Below, one piece after another: positions 1-6,516 of a DNA stretch of 9,698 nt. The position numbers and the translations under genes are program-made. The DNA comes from an uncultured Desulfovibrio sp. (GTDB lineage Bacteria; Desulfobacterota; Desulfovibrionia; Desulfovibrionales; Desulfovibrionaceae). How positions within the stretch are numbered: position 1 is the first letter of the stretch; each line of letters starts with the position of its first letter. Location of the stretch: contig USNI01000027.1 of assembly GCA_900555975.1 (NCBI GenBank), positions 1 to 9,698 of the forward strand, given 5' to 3'. Under the pieces are notes generated by a model. That model saw nothing but the letters and a program-made list of their open reading frames with translations. It was not told the origin of the DNA and did not search any database.

Positions 1-1256
1 TGGACTTCACCATGTCCGAACAGCTCTCCGCCTTCTACCAGGCCCAGGTCGGCATCTTCACCTGGGGCGGCCCCTACAAGGGCGCCGGCAAGATGGAAAA
101 CGACGGCGGCGCTCTGGGAACCCGCGCCACCAACATCTCCACCCGTCTGGCCTACCTTGACTGGATGATTCCCCAGACCAACGTGCATGTCCGCATGGGT
201 CAGCAGGAAGTGCTGCTGCCCAACTACGTGGCCGGCAGCCCCGTTCTCGACGATCCCGCCACCGGCGTCTTCCTCTCCGCGCCCCTGACCGATACCTTCT
301 CGGCCAACGCCTTCTGGATGCGTGCCGTTTCCGATCCGCTTAAGAACGCCTACGGCGAATACGACTACGATGATGCCGACGTGGATCTCTTCGGCCTCAT
401 CGGCGACCTGAAGTACGACTACTTCCGCTTCACCCCCTGGGGCATGGTCGGCCGCGGCGGCAAGAACTTCGACGAAGTCAGCAATGCCGGTTCCACGTCC
501 TCCGGCGTGCTGCCCTTCAACGGCATGAACGCCCTGACCTGGAATAACGGCAATCTGGTCGCCACTCGCGACGGCTCCACCTCCACCATCTGGTTCGCGG
601 GCTTCGGCGGCGAAATGACGCTCTTCGATCCTCTGCGCCTCGCCATGGACTTCTATTACAGCGGCACGAAGAACGACAACGCTTCCACGGAACGCGAAGG
701 CTGGTATGTGGCCGCCCTTGCCGAATACAGACTGCCCTGGTTCGTCCCGGCAGTGAAGGCCTGGTACGCCTCCGGCGACGACAGCAAAGTAACCAACGGG
801 TCCGAACAGCCTCTGTATCTTTCCGGCGGCTTCAAGCCCGGCGCGAGCACCTACTTCAAAGGTCGCTTCAACATTGCCAACACCATCGACAACGGCAGTG
901 CCGGCGGCACCTGGGGCGTGAGCGCCCAGCTCAACAAGATCAGCTTCATCGACGATCTTTCCCATGACCTGCGCGTCAGCTACTTCCGCGGCACCAACAG
1001 CAGCAACATGCCCTACATCATCAACAACGTGTACGGCGGCTCCGTGACTCCCGCGAACTATCTCACCACGCAGGACAGCGTTGTGGAACTGGACTTCGAC
1101 ACCTCCTACCAGATCTACAAGAACTTCGTCACCGTTCTGGAACTGAGCTATGCCTTCCAGGACATCGACGGCGGCGTGTGGAAGAACGAACTCGGAGAAA
1201 ACTGCGACTTCTCCAACGCCTGGCGTGCGGCTCTGAACTTCCGCTACAAGTTCTAA
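1..1256 (+). CDS. Outer-membrane homotrimeric-type porin, 5' truncated by window edge
   Basis: This is the C-terminal part (about 417 residues) of an outer-membrane beta-barrel porin, which would passively admit small solutes across the outer membrane. The frame is open from base 3 (Asp-Phe-Thr before the first Met at 12). That Met has no ribosome binding site in view and no signal peptide follows it, so the true start lies upstream. Visible features are alternating polar/aromatic strands, a segment YLDWMIPQTNVHVRMGQQEV like the 'DW..P.T.....G' strand of Desulfovibrio porins, Gly/Asn/Asp-rich loops, and a C-terminal strand ending in Tyr-Lys-Phe. A terminal Phe is the usual BAM recognition signal. 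Codon use is strongly biased to C/G-ending codons such as CTG, GGC and AAC, which fits high expression. Family assignment (Desulfovibrio-type porin, DESULF_POR1) is from recognition only. Confidence 0.88.
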   Translation, partial: DFTMSEQLSAFYQAQVGIFTWGGPYKGAGKMENDGGALGTRATNISTRLAYLDWMIPQTNVHVRMGQQEVLLPNYVAGSPVLDDPATGVFLSAPLTDTFSANAFWMRAVSDPLKNAYGEYDYDDADVDLFGLIGDLKYDYFRFTPWGMVGRGGKNFDEVSNAGSTSSGVLPFNGMNALTWNNGNLVATRDGSTSTIWFAGFGGEMTLFDPLRLAMDFYYSGTKNDNASTEREGWYVAALAEYRLPWFVPAVKAWYASGDDSKVTNGSEQPLYLSGGFKPGASTYFKGRFNIANTIDNGSAGGTWGVSAQLNKISFIDDLSHDLRVSYFRGTNSSNMPYIINNVYGGSVTPANYLTTQDSVVELDFDTSYQIYKNFVTVLELSYAFQDIDGGVWKNELGENCDFSNAWRAALNFRYKF

Positions 1257-1410
1257 ATCTCTGATGCTCAGTCTGAATACCCGGCCGCAGACGCAAGCAA
1301 CTCCGTCTCCGGCAGGCTGACATTCAAAAAACTCGGACGGTTGTCCTGCCGCTGCCGCCGCTCTTCTCTGTCATTCCGGAAGATCGCCGGTCCCCCTGGC
1401 GGAAGGATAT

Positions 1411-1447
1411 GAAAAGGCCGGCTCCCTGAGGGAGCCGGCCTTCTTCT
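1411..1447. terminator. Strong bidirectional hairpin terminator between porin and MFS gene
   Basis: A perfect 13-bp stem (1414-1426 with 1430-1442) closes a 3-nt loop (TGA) and is rich in GGCCGG. On the plus strand it is followed by TTCTTCT, giving a weak T tract about 155 nt after the porin stop. On the minus strand it is followed by four T (complement of 1412-1415), about 70 nt after the MFS stop at 1513. It can therefore end both converging transcripts. The 154 bases between the porin stop and the hairpin hold no gene that I can see. Confidence 0.85.
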
Positions 1448-1512
1448 GCACTTTGACTTTTCCCCATGCTTCCTGCCGGAAAAACACGGACATGGCGCAG
1501 CCGGGACGCTTC

Positions 1513-2646
1513 CTATTTTCTGACCACTCCCGCCCCCAGAAACATGATGGCGCACAAAACGACCACCACGCTCATGGCCGCCTGCAGACCGACCAGAGAG
1601 CCAAGCATGCCGATGAGCGGAGGAATGAACAGCTGTCCGCTTGCGGCCAGCATGGAAAGAAAGGCTGTCACGGTTCCCGTGGGCAGATCGCGTCTTCTGC
1701 CCGCTGCGCTGAAAATGATGGGAACGCTCACCGAAAGTCCCAGTCCCATGAAGGCGTATCCGATCAGACAGACTTCCGGCCAGGGAGAAAGCAGCGCAAG
1801 CACGATGCCCCCCAGCGCGCAGCCGGAACAGACACGCAGAAGACGCGCATCGCCGAAATGCTGGCGCAGCCGGTCGCCGAAAAAGCGCATGAGCACCATG
1901 GACACTGAAAATGACGCATACGCCAGAGCTGCAGTATGTTCCGAAGCTCCCTTCACCTCGTGCAGAAGCAGCACGCCCCATTCGCCCACCGATCCTTCCG
2001 AGGAATAGGAACAGAGCATGAGCAGACCGAACACGAGCACCCACAGGGGAGGCCTCGATAGTCCGCCTTTCTTCGGACCGTGGCGCGGCACGTCACGAAG
2101 AAGCTGCGAAGCAAAAAAGGGCAGCAGACAGATGAGCACGAGCGCTACGGAGAAAAAATGCCGCAAAGGAGAAACGTTCAGCGCCGCCATGCCTGAACCG
2201 GTCAGCGCTCCAAGCAGGCCTCCCAGACTGTACAGGGCATGCATGGAGGAAATGACGGGACGACGCATGGACGTCTCCACCAGAATGGACCCGGCATTGA
2301 TGCCCACATCGTTCATGCCTATGGCGAATCCCAGACATGCGAAAAGCACGCACGCGGAAGAAAAACCGGCGCTCAGTCCCATACAGGGAAAAAGCAGAAT
2401 CAGAGCCGACGACACCGCACAAAGTACCGTGCGGCAGCTTGTGCGGGAAATGGCCCAGCCTGCCAGCGGAAAAGAAACAAGTCCCCCCAGTCCCATGCAC
2501 AGGAGCATGACGCCCACGTCCGCGTCGCTCAGAACAGCCTGCGCCTTGATGGCGGGCATACGGGACATGACGCTGCCGTAGACGATGCCTACCACGGCAA
2601 AGAAAAAGGAACAGGCCCAGCGAGGGCCGACGGATGGTATGTTCAC
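1513..2646 (-). CDS. MFS transporter, YbjJ-like
   Basis: This is an inner-membrane major facilitator superfamily transporter of 377 residues with about 12 hydrophobic segments; the substrate is unknown. The best family match I recognise is the YbjJ / fucose-permease-like branch. The segment SSMHALYSLGGLLGALTGSG corresponds to 'MMHGFYSFGTLAGAGVG' of YbjJ, and SYSSEGSVGEWGVLLL to its 'AFAEGSANDWLPLLM' segment. A charged linker, RDVPRHGPKKGGLSR, divides the two six-helix halves. Start choice: the longest frame opens at a GTG at 2655. A second in-frame GTG at 2646 has GAGGTG (2658-2653) six bases upstream, a much better ribosome binding site, so I chose 2646. The gene converges on the porin and diverges from tag. 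Nothing nearby points to a substrate. Confidence 0.88.
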   Translation of the reverse strand: MNIPSVGPRWACSFFFAVVGIVYGSVMSRMPAIKAQAVLSDADVGVMLLCMGLGGLVSFPLAGWAISRTSCRTVLCAVSSALILLFPCMGLSAGFSSACVLFACLGFAIGMNDVGINAGSILVETSMRRPVISSMHALYSLGGLLGALTGSGMAALNVSPLRHFFSVALVLICLLPFFASQLLRDVPRHGPKKGGLSRPPLWVLVFGLLMLCSYSSEGSVGEWGVLLLHEVKGASEHTAALAYASFSVSMVLMRFFGDRLRQHFGDARLLRVCSGCALGGIVLALLSPWPEVCLIGYAFMGLGLSVSVPIIFSAAGRRRDLPTGTVTAFLSMLAASGQLFIPPLIGMLGSLVGLQAAMSVVVVLCAIMFLGAGVVRK

Positions 2647-2700
2647 GTTTTTCACCTCATTTCATGCTGAAGCACCGGGCTGACCGTTTCCCTGCCCCAT

Positions 2701-2717
2701 GAAAGAAACAGTCTTTC
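2701..2717 (-). other. Small inverted repeat in the MFS leader
   Basis: GAAAGA (2701-2706) and TCTTTC (2712-2717) are exact inverted arms around a 5-base centre. If the MFS transcript starts near 2748, this would be a weak hairpin in its 5' leader, about 45 nt before the ribosome binding site. It may be incidental. Confidence 0.25.
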
Positions 2718-2732
2718 GAGGACGGCTCAGTC

Positions 2733-2752
2733 TGCCTGCCCCGGGGCAGGCA
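2733..2752. promoter_or_regulatory. Perfect 20-bp palindrome, candidate operator
   Basis: TGCCTGCCCC (2733-2742) is followed directly by its exact reverse complement GGGGCAGGCA (2743-2752). It lies between the divergent MFS and tag genes. It sits just downstream of the candidate minus-strand promoter at 2783-2755, about where an MFS transcript would begin, which suits a dimeric repressor site. Alternatively it folds into an 8-bp stem with a CCGG loop in an MFS leader RNA. No T run follows on either strand, so a terminator is unlikely. The binding protein is unknown. Confidence 0.45.
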
Positions 2753-2754
2753 CT

Positions 2755-2783
2755 GTGTTAGGCGTCGCACCATTCGCTGTCAA
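2755..2783 (-). promoter_or_regulatory. Candidate sigma-70 promoter for the MFS gene
   Basis: On the minus strand a perfect -35 box TTGACA (2783-2778) is followed after 17 bases by TAACAC (2760-2755). TAACAC matches the -10 consensus at only three positions, so the promoter would be weak or activator-dependent. Transcription would start near 2748, inside the 20-bp palindrome, and leave a leader of about 100 nt before the GTG at 2646. This is seen by eye only. Confidence 0.35.
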
Positions 2784-2838
2784 GCCGCCCTGTACTTCGC
2801 CGGAAAAACAGGGCACTATGCCTCGAAAGGAGCCTGCC

Positions 2839-3432
2839 ATGGAAAATACCCGCTGTGCCTGGAGTCTGACCGACAGTCTGCTGCACCGGTATCATGATAC
2901 GGAATGGGGAGTACCCGTCCATGACGACGGCGTGCTTTTCGAACATCTCGCGCTGGAAGTCATGCAGTGCGGACTAAACTGGCTGCTGATGCTGAAGAAA
3001 AGAGAAATCTTCCGACGCTGCCTTGCCGGCTTCGATCCCGGGAAACTCGCCGTCTTCACGGAAAAGGACATCGAGGCTGCGCTTGCGGAACCGGGCATGA
3101 TACGTTCCCGCCGCAAGGTGGAAGCTCTGATCGCCGACGCCCGGGCCTTTCTTGCCATACAGCAGCAGTCCGGTTCCTTTCACTCCTGGTTGTGGAGCTT
3201 CACAGAGGGGCATATGCTGATCTATGAAAGCCACGCGCACACTGTTCCGGCAAGCAACGATCTTTCCGACCGCATAAGCCTGCAGCTCAAAAAACGCGGT
3301 TTCCGCTACGTGGGCAGCATCACCATCTACTCTCTGCTTCAGGCCTGCGGCGTCATCAACGATCATGAGCGCTCCTGTCCGCGCTTTCAGGAAGTCATGC
3401 GCGGCCATCCGGTCACCTTTCTCAAGGAATAA
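2839..3432 (+). CDS. tag: DNA-3-methyladenine glycosylase I (TAG)
   Basis: This cytoplasmic base-excision repair enzyme cleaves 3-methyladenine (and 3-methylguanine) from alkylated DNA. Its 197 residues compare with 187 in E. coli TAG. Nearly all key positions are present. Zinc ligands are Cys6, His19 (in RYHDTEWGVP), His176 and Cys180 (NDHERSC). The pocket Glu40 and Trp48 (LEVMQCGLNW) match E. coli Glu38 and Trp46. LKKRGFRYVG and SLLQACGVINDH match the C-terminal motifs. The start at 2839 has AGGAG (2828-2832) six bases upstream; the frame extends back to 2755 without a better site. The DUF3298-like gene follows after 25 bases, so the two are probably co-transcribed. I see no convincing plus-strand promoter or Ada-type site in the 180-bp upstream region. 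Confidence 0.97.
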   Translation: MENTRCAWSLTDSLLHRYHDTEWGVPVHDDGVLFEHLALEVMQCGLNWLLMLKKREIFRRCLAGFDPGKLAVFTEKDIEAALAEPGMIRSRRKVEALIADARAFLAIQQQSGSFHSWLWSFTEGHMLIYESHAHTVPASNDLSDRISLQLKKRGFRYVGSITIYSLLQACGVINDHERSCPRFQEVMRGHPVTFLKE

Positions 3433-3457
3433 TACCTCTTACCTCCCGGAGAATGAC

Positions 3458-4153
3458 ATGAAGCATCTTCATTTCTTCATTGCTCTCTGCCTGCTTCTTC
3501 TTGCCGACACGACATATGCCGCAACCGGTGAACGGGCTGAATCAAAATATACGGAGACCTCAACGATCATGACCATCGAGGCCACATGGCAGCGCTTCGG
3601 CATGGACGGGCCGGACGCCATGTCCGACGCTCTGGTTCTGGAAGCCGTGCGCACCTTTCGCAGCACGGCGGCACAGGAATATATTGATCTGAAAGACCTG
3701 CGGGACAAGAACGGCAGCGCGCTGTCGCACTTTGAGATGGTCCTCTCCGGCGTCATCTCCGACAACGGCAGAACCGCAGGCATACTGTGGCAGAAGTACC
3801 AGTATCTCGGGGGCGCGCACGGCGGTCTCGACGTCTCCTCAACGAACTGCACGCTTCCCGACGGAAGGGTCTTCCATCTGACAGAACTTTTCCGCAAACC
3901 GGATACGGCATTGCACCTTATCAGCGAGCTTTCGAGAAAGGAGCTTCAGCGGCGTGAGCTGCCCTGGGACATGATACGTTCCGGAACGGAACCGGACATC
4001 GAAAACTTCGATACCTTCCTTCTGACTGCGGACGGCCTTACGCTGTACTTCAGCCCCTATCAGGTGGCTCCGTGGTCGGAGGGCGTGGTGACCGTCAGTC
4101 TGTCGCTCGACGACCTTTCCGAAGCCGCTCCCGTCACTGCCTACTGGAAATAG
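3458..4153 (+). CDS. Secreted DUF3298-like (RsiV/PdaC C-terminal type) protein
   Basis: This 231-residue exported protein has no known activity. Residues 1-21 form a clear Sec signal peptide (Lys-His start, hydrophobic core IALCLLLLA, likely cleavage after TYA), with no lipobox Cys. The mature part shows a YLGGAHGG segment, then TNCTLPDGRVFHLTELF and near the C-terminus YFSPYQVAPWSEGVVTVSL. These are the recurring pieces of DUF3298 domains, found in the anti-sigma factor RsiV and in the deacetylase PdaC, where the domain binds wall-related ligands such as lysozyme (RsiV). There is no transmembrane anti-sigma portion and no deacetylase domain here. The start at 3458 has GGAG (3448-3451) six bases upstream, and the signal peptide confirms it. 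It follows tag by 25 bases and overlaps the converging nagZ-like gene by 20 bases. Confidence 0.8.
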   Translation: MKHLHFFIALCLLLLADTTYAATGERAESKYTETSTIMTIEATWQRFGMDGPDAMSDALVLEAVRTFRSTAAQEYIDLKDLRDKNGSALSHFEMVLSGVISDNGRTAGILWQKYQYLGGAHGGLDVSSTNCTLPDGRVFHLTELFRKPDTALHLISELSRKELQRRELPWDMIRSGTEPDIENFDTFLLTADGLTLYFSPYQVAPWSEGVVTVSLSLDDLSEAAPVTAYWK

Positions 4154-5291
4154 AACGCATTCCACCCGTCCGGCTTTCCGCCAGTCCCGCCTTCATGGCT
4201 TCGATGCGCCGCCATGAACGCTCCAGTCTCTCGACGGGAATGACGCCGTTCTCCACAAGCGCCGTTACGGCCCGGAACAGTCTTTCATGCAGCAGCGGAT
4301 CATACTCCAGATGATTGCCGAAAAGCAAAATGTCATTGCCCGCAAGAACGGCAAGACGGACACGTTCTTCCAGCGAATGTCCACGGGATGCCGCACCCAT
4401 CTGAAGATCATCGCTGATGACGACGCCGTTCCAGCCGAGTTCTTCGCGCAGAAGCCCGTTGACGACGGACGGCGAAAGTGAGGACGGAAGATTCTCGTCA
4501 AGCTCGCGATGATAGACATGTGCCACAAGAACCATGCCCGGCCAGTTTGCGGCAAAGGCATCCCTGTAAGGCAAAAGTTCCTCCCGGCTCCAGGTATCGG
4601 TGATGTCGGGAAGATCATGATGAGAATCCTTTCCGGCGCTGCCGAGTCCCGGAAAATGCTTGAGGGCAGGCAAGACGCCCGCCTGATACAGTCCGTCGCC
4701 GAAGGCCATGGCCAGACGCGACACCCGCTTCGGATCATCGCCGAACAGACGACCGGCATCGCCGAGTCCCGGACTCCGTCCGGCACGACGTATGTCCGCC
4801 ACAGGAGCGAGATTCACGTTGATGCCGAGATCCGCCATTTCCCTGCCCGCGCGATAGCCCAGCTTCCACACGTCGGCAGCAGGCATGCGTCCCATCTCCT
4901 CGGCGGAGGGAAGCGCGGAAAATCCGCGCGCCGTCTTCAGACGACGCACTTTGCCGCCTTCCTGATCCACGGCCACCAGCAGCGTCCGCGGGGCGACCTC
5001 CTGCAGAGAGGCGATCAGCCTCTTCAGCTGACCGGGAGACTCTATGTTGTACGTCTCGCCCTGCTTCTCTCCCCTGTCGAACAGAATGATGCCTCCGAGA
5101 CGTCCTTCGGCCACGGCCCTGAGCACTGATGGCGGTGCCGTCGTGCCGCGGAAGCCCGTCATGATCATGGATCCGACCATTTCCTCGACGGAAGGATGAT
5201 CTGCAGCGGAAGCAGCCTGCCCGGAAAGAAAAAACAGCAGCACGGCAAGCACGACGACGCTACGCACGGTTCGTCCCATCCTCCTCCGCAC
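4134..5291 (-). CDS. nagZ: Exported GH3 beta-N-acetylhexosaminidase, NagZ-like
   Basis: This is a glycoside hydrolase family 3 enzyme (385 residues, against about 341 for E. coli NagZ) expected to remove N-acetylglucosamine from muropeptides or related glycans. Motifs in order are VAVDQEGGKVRRLK (107-119), the 'R.FG.DP..V' segment (181-190), KHFPGLG (211-217), DSH (222-224, general acid/base His loop) and VISDDLQMGAA (291-301, nucleophile Asp). Two oddities stand out. Residues 1-30 form a Sec signal peptide (basic start, VVVLAVLLFFL core, cleavage after ASA), whereas enterobacterial NagZ is cytosolic. Also, the usual KHFPGHG has Leu in place of the second His. The GTG start at 5291 has GAGG seven bases upstream; an internal ATG at 5279 sits directly on AGGAGG. 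The gene starts inside the 3' end of tetR (32-bp overlap), so translational coupling is likely. Confidence 0.87.
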   Translation of the reverse strand: MRRRMGRTVRSVVVLAVLLFFLSGQAASAADHPSVEEMVGSMIMTGFRGTTAPPSVLRAVAEGRLGGIILFDRGEKQGETYNIESPGQLKRLIASLQEVAPRTLLVAVDQEGGKVRRLKTARGFSALPSAEEMGRMPAADVWKLGYRAGREMADLGINVNLAPVADIRRAGRSPGLGDAGRLFGDDPKRVSRLAMAFGDGLYQAGVLPALKHFPGLGSAGKDSHHDLPDITDTWSREELLPYRDAFAANWPGMVLVAHVYHRELDENLPSSLSPSVVNGLLREELGWNGVVISDDLQMGAASRGHSLEERVRLAVLAGNDILLFGNHLEYDPLLHERLFRAVTALVENGVIPVERLERSWRRIEAMKAGLAESRTGGMRSISSRQ

Positions 5292-5973
5292 CTGAGCACC
5301 TCGTCACGGCGGGAAGTTCGCCCGCGGCATAACGCGCGGAGAAGGAACGCAGCGCATCAAAAAGCAGCAGCTTGAAATGACGATTCACCTCTTCCCTGCG
5401 ATAGTCAAAGACCGTCGTCAATGCGCGGGCCATGTCCCGCTGGACGCAGAGCATGAGAAGATAGGGAGCCATCACCGTAATGATGCAGCTTTGAAGTGCA
5501 GGATCCTCGCGGGGAATGCCCGTCATGTCCGAAAGCAGGGAGCCTATGCTCTTTTCCTTGGAAAGGGTACCCGTAAGAAAGGCCGCGCCTCCCTGCGGAG
5601 ACGGCGCAATGAGTTCATGCGCCCATATTCTGGCATACCAGCTCTGGCCGTCGTAGGCCGCATCGATATAGGCGTCGAGCACCCGTTCGAGCTTCTCCTC
5701 CACCGAAAGTTCGGCCGAGGTGATCAGCTCCATCTGCCTTTCATTCACGATATGCTCATGCACCTCGTCGAGCACCGCGCGGTACAGGTCGTCCCGACTT
5801 CCGAAGTAATAGTTCACGGCAGCGATGTTGACGCCCGCCTCCCGGCAGATCATCTTGCTGGTGGTATCGGCATAACCATGTTCGGCAAACAGCCGGACGG
5901 CGGTTCCGAGAATCTGGCGGCGCGTGGACTCGCCGTCCTCGCGCGAGTGTTTCTTGCGGGAGAAAAAAAGCAT
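5260..5973 (-). CDS. TetR/AcrR-family regulator with CecR-like C-terminal domain
   Basis: This is a one-component DNA-binding repressor of 237 residues. The N-terminal helix-turn-helix covers about residues 17-65: RRQILGTAVRLFAEHGYADT, then SKMICREAGVNIAAVNYYFG and SRDDLY, the classic TetR signature. The remainder (ITSAELSVEEKLERVLDAYI, ARIWAHELIAPSPQG, then a helix with IITVMAPYLLML) resembles the CecR/YbiH ligand domain (formerly DUF1956). The ligand is unknown. Start: ATG 5973 has GAGAGG ten bases upstream. ATG 5994 has GAGG nine bases upstream and would add seven residues; I prefer 5973 because the family usually begins shortly before the HTH. The 3' end overlaps the nagZ-like start. The gene is divergent from yddG, and candidate operators and an attenuator precede it, so autoregulation and control of yddG are both plausible but inferred. 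Confidence 0.9.
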   Translation of the reverse strand: MLFFSRKKHSREDGESTRRQILGTAVRLFAEHGYADTTSKMICREAGVNIAAVNYYFGSRDDLYRAVLDEVHEHIVNERQMELITSAELSVEEKLERVLDAYIDAAYDGQSWYARIWAHELIAPSPQGGAAFLTGTLSKEKSIGSLLSDMTGIPREDPALQSCIITVMAPYLLMLCVQRDMARALTTVFDYRREEVNRHFKLLLFDALRSFSARYAAGELPAVTRCSGAEEDGTNRA

Positions 5974-6069
5974 ACGGGGGAAACCTCTCGTCATGGGGCG
6001 CTGCCTCAAGCATACGGCAAGATGCCTCCGGCCGCAACGACGCAGTCCGGAATGCAGCGGTGAAAACAC

Positions 6070-6107
6070 AAAAAAAGGCCGGGGCAGCGTGGACGGCCAT
6101 GCCCCGG
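6070..6107 (-). terminator. Intrinsic terminator/attenuator ahead of tetR
   Basis: Read on the minus strand, CCGGGGCA (6107-6100) and TGCCCCGG (6086-6079) form an 8-bp GC stem around a 13-nt loop, followed by CC and then seven T (6076-6070). A competing fold is possible: GGCCG in the loop can pair with CGGCC just before the T run, giving a 5-bp hairpin directly on the T tract. It lies about 100 bases upstream of the tetR start and faces tetR. It therefore either ends a short transcript made in the intergenic region or attenuates tetR-nagZ. Confidence 0.7.
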
Positions 6108-6112
6108 AACCT

Positions 6113-6157
6113 TCACGGCCGCCGAGGGGTGGCGGGCGTCATGCGTATCTCTTTCAT
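6113..6157 (-). CDS. Putative 14-residue leader peptide before the tetR attenuator
   Basis: On the minus strand an ATG at 6157 is preceded by GAGG with a five-base spacer (ACGTC). It opens a 14-codon frame, MKEIRMTPATPRRP, ending at UGA (6115-6113). The stop is five bases before the 5' arm of the terminator hairpin, so a ribosome held at the stop would cover that arm. The peptide is rich in Pro, Thr and Arg and ends Arg-Arg-Pro-stop. A terminal Arg-Pro-UGA also ends the E. coli arrest peptide TnaC, but the Trp that TnaC needs is absent here. I see the ORF, its ribosome site and the spacing. Translation and a regulatory role are inferred, and an ORF this short could arise by chance. Confidence 0.35.
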   Translation of the reverse strand: MKEIRMTPATPRRP

Positions 6158-6258
6158 GACGTCCTCACCGTCCTTCCCCTGCGAACGACCCGCGCGACAA
6201 TGGAATGGAGAGGTGATATCCAGAGCGCGCCACGAGCGAAATTTGTTCCTTGAAAGAC

Positions 6259-6273
6259 GGAAACTCCGTTTCC
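6259..6273. repeat. Inverted repeat GGAAAC-TCC-GTTTCC in the tetR leader
   Basis: The arms at 6259-6264 and 6268-6273 are exact reverse complements around a 3-base centre. It lies eight bases from the TCAAAT palindrome at 6281-6296. It could be a second operator half or, in RNA, a triloop hairpin near the 5' end of the tetR leader. Confidence 0.4.
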
Positions 6274-6280
6274 ATTCATC

Positions 6281-6324
6281 TCAAATCTAAATTTGAATTT
6301 GAACTACTCCCTCCGTTCTGTCAA
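6281..6324 (-). promoter_or_regulatory. Candidate tetR promoter with overlapping operator palindrome
   Basis: On the minus strand a perfect TTGACA (6324-6319) is followed after 17 bases by CAAATT (6301-6296), a weak -10. Overlapping the end of that box and the expected start point is an exact inverted repeat, TCAAAT-CTAA-ATTTGA (6281-6296), of a size usual for TetR operators. A further ATTTGA copy follows at 6297 (AATTTGAATTTGAA), giving a direct repeat as well. Autorepression by the TetR protein is the simplest reading. The promoter is called by eye; only the palindrome is exact. Confidence 0.4.
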
Positions 6325-6425
6325 GCCCCAAAATCATATTACGGTGTATATATTGAAAAAAAGGAGAAGCCCGTTTCCGCTCCGCCCTTCACGGTCGACG
6401 CCTCCGCAGAAACATGCTCCGGACG

Positions 6426-6435
6426 CCCCCCCCCC
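6426..6435. repeat. Homopolymer of ten C in the yddG leader
   Basis: Ten consecutive C lie about 140 bases upstream of the yddG start, in non-coding sequence. Runs of this length are prone to slipped-strand length change in bacteria, and in promoters they can alter expression. Whether this one varies cannot be told from one sequence. It is also a place where a sequencing error is likely. Confidence 0.6.
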
Positions 6436-6445
6436 ACACGCCGCA

Positions 6446-6460
6446 GGCGGAATCTCCGCC
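6446..6460 (+). other. Small hairpin in the yddG leader
   Basis: GGCGGA (6446-6451) and TCCGCC (6455-6460) are exact complements around ATC. The GC-rich stem lies ten bases after the C run and about 115 bases before the yddG start. No T run follows, so it is not a terminator. It may be leader RNA structure or chance. Confidence 0.3.
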
Positions 6461-6516
6461 GAAAGCAGCTCCAAAAACATGTCAACCATCTGCTATTTCA
6501 TGCCATCCGAGATATC

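Noticed and set aside
1268..2044. A 258-codon minus-strand open frame overlapping the MFS gene
   Set aside because: It is an out-of-frame shadow: Arg/Ser/His/Cys-rich, with no family resemblance and no start site, and it crosses the terminator hairpin. The MFS frame over the same bases shows clear membrane helices.
6361..6366. AAGGAG as a ribosome binding site in the yddG leader
   Set aside because: No ATG, GTG or TTG lies 5-12 bases downstream, so it does not mark a gene start.
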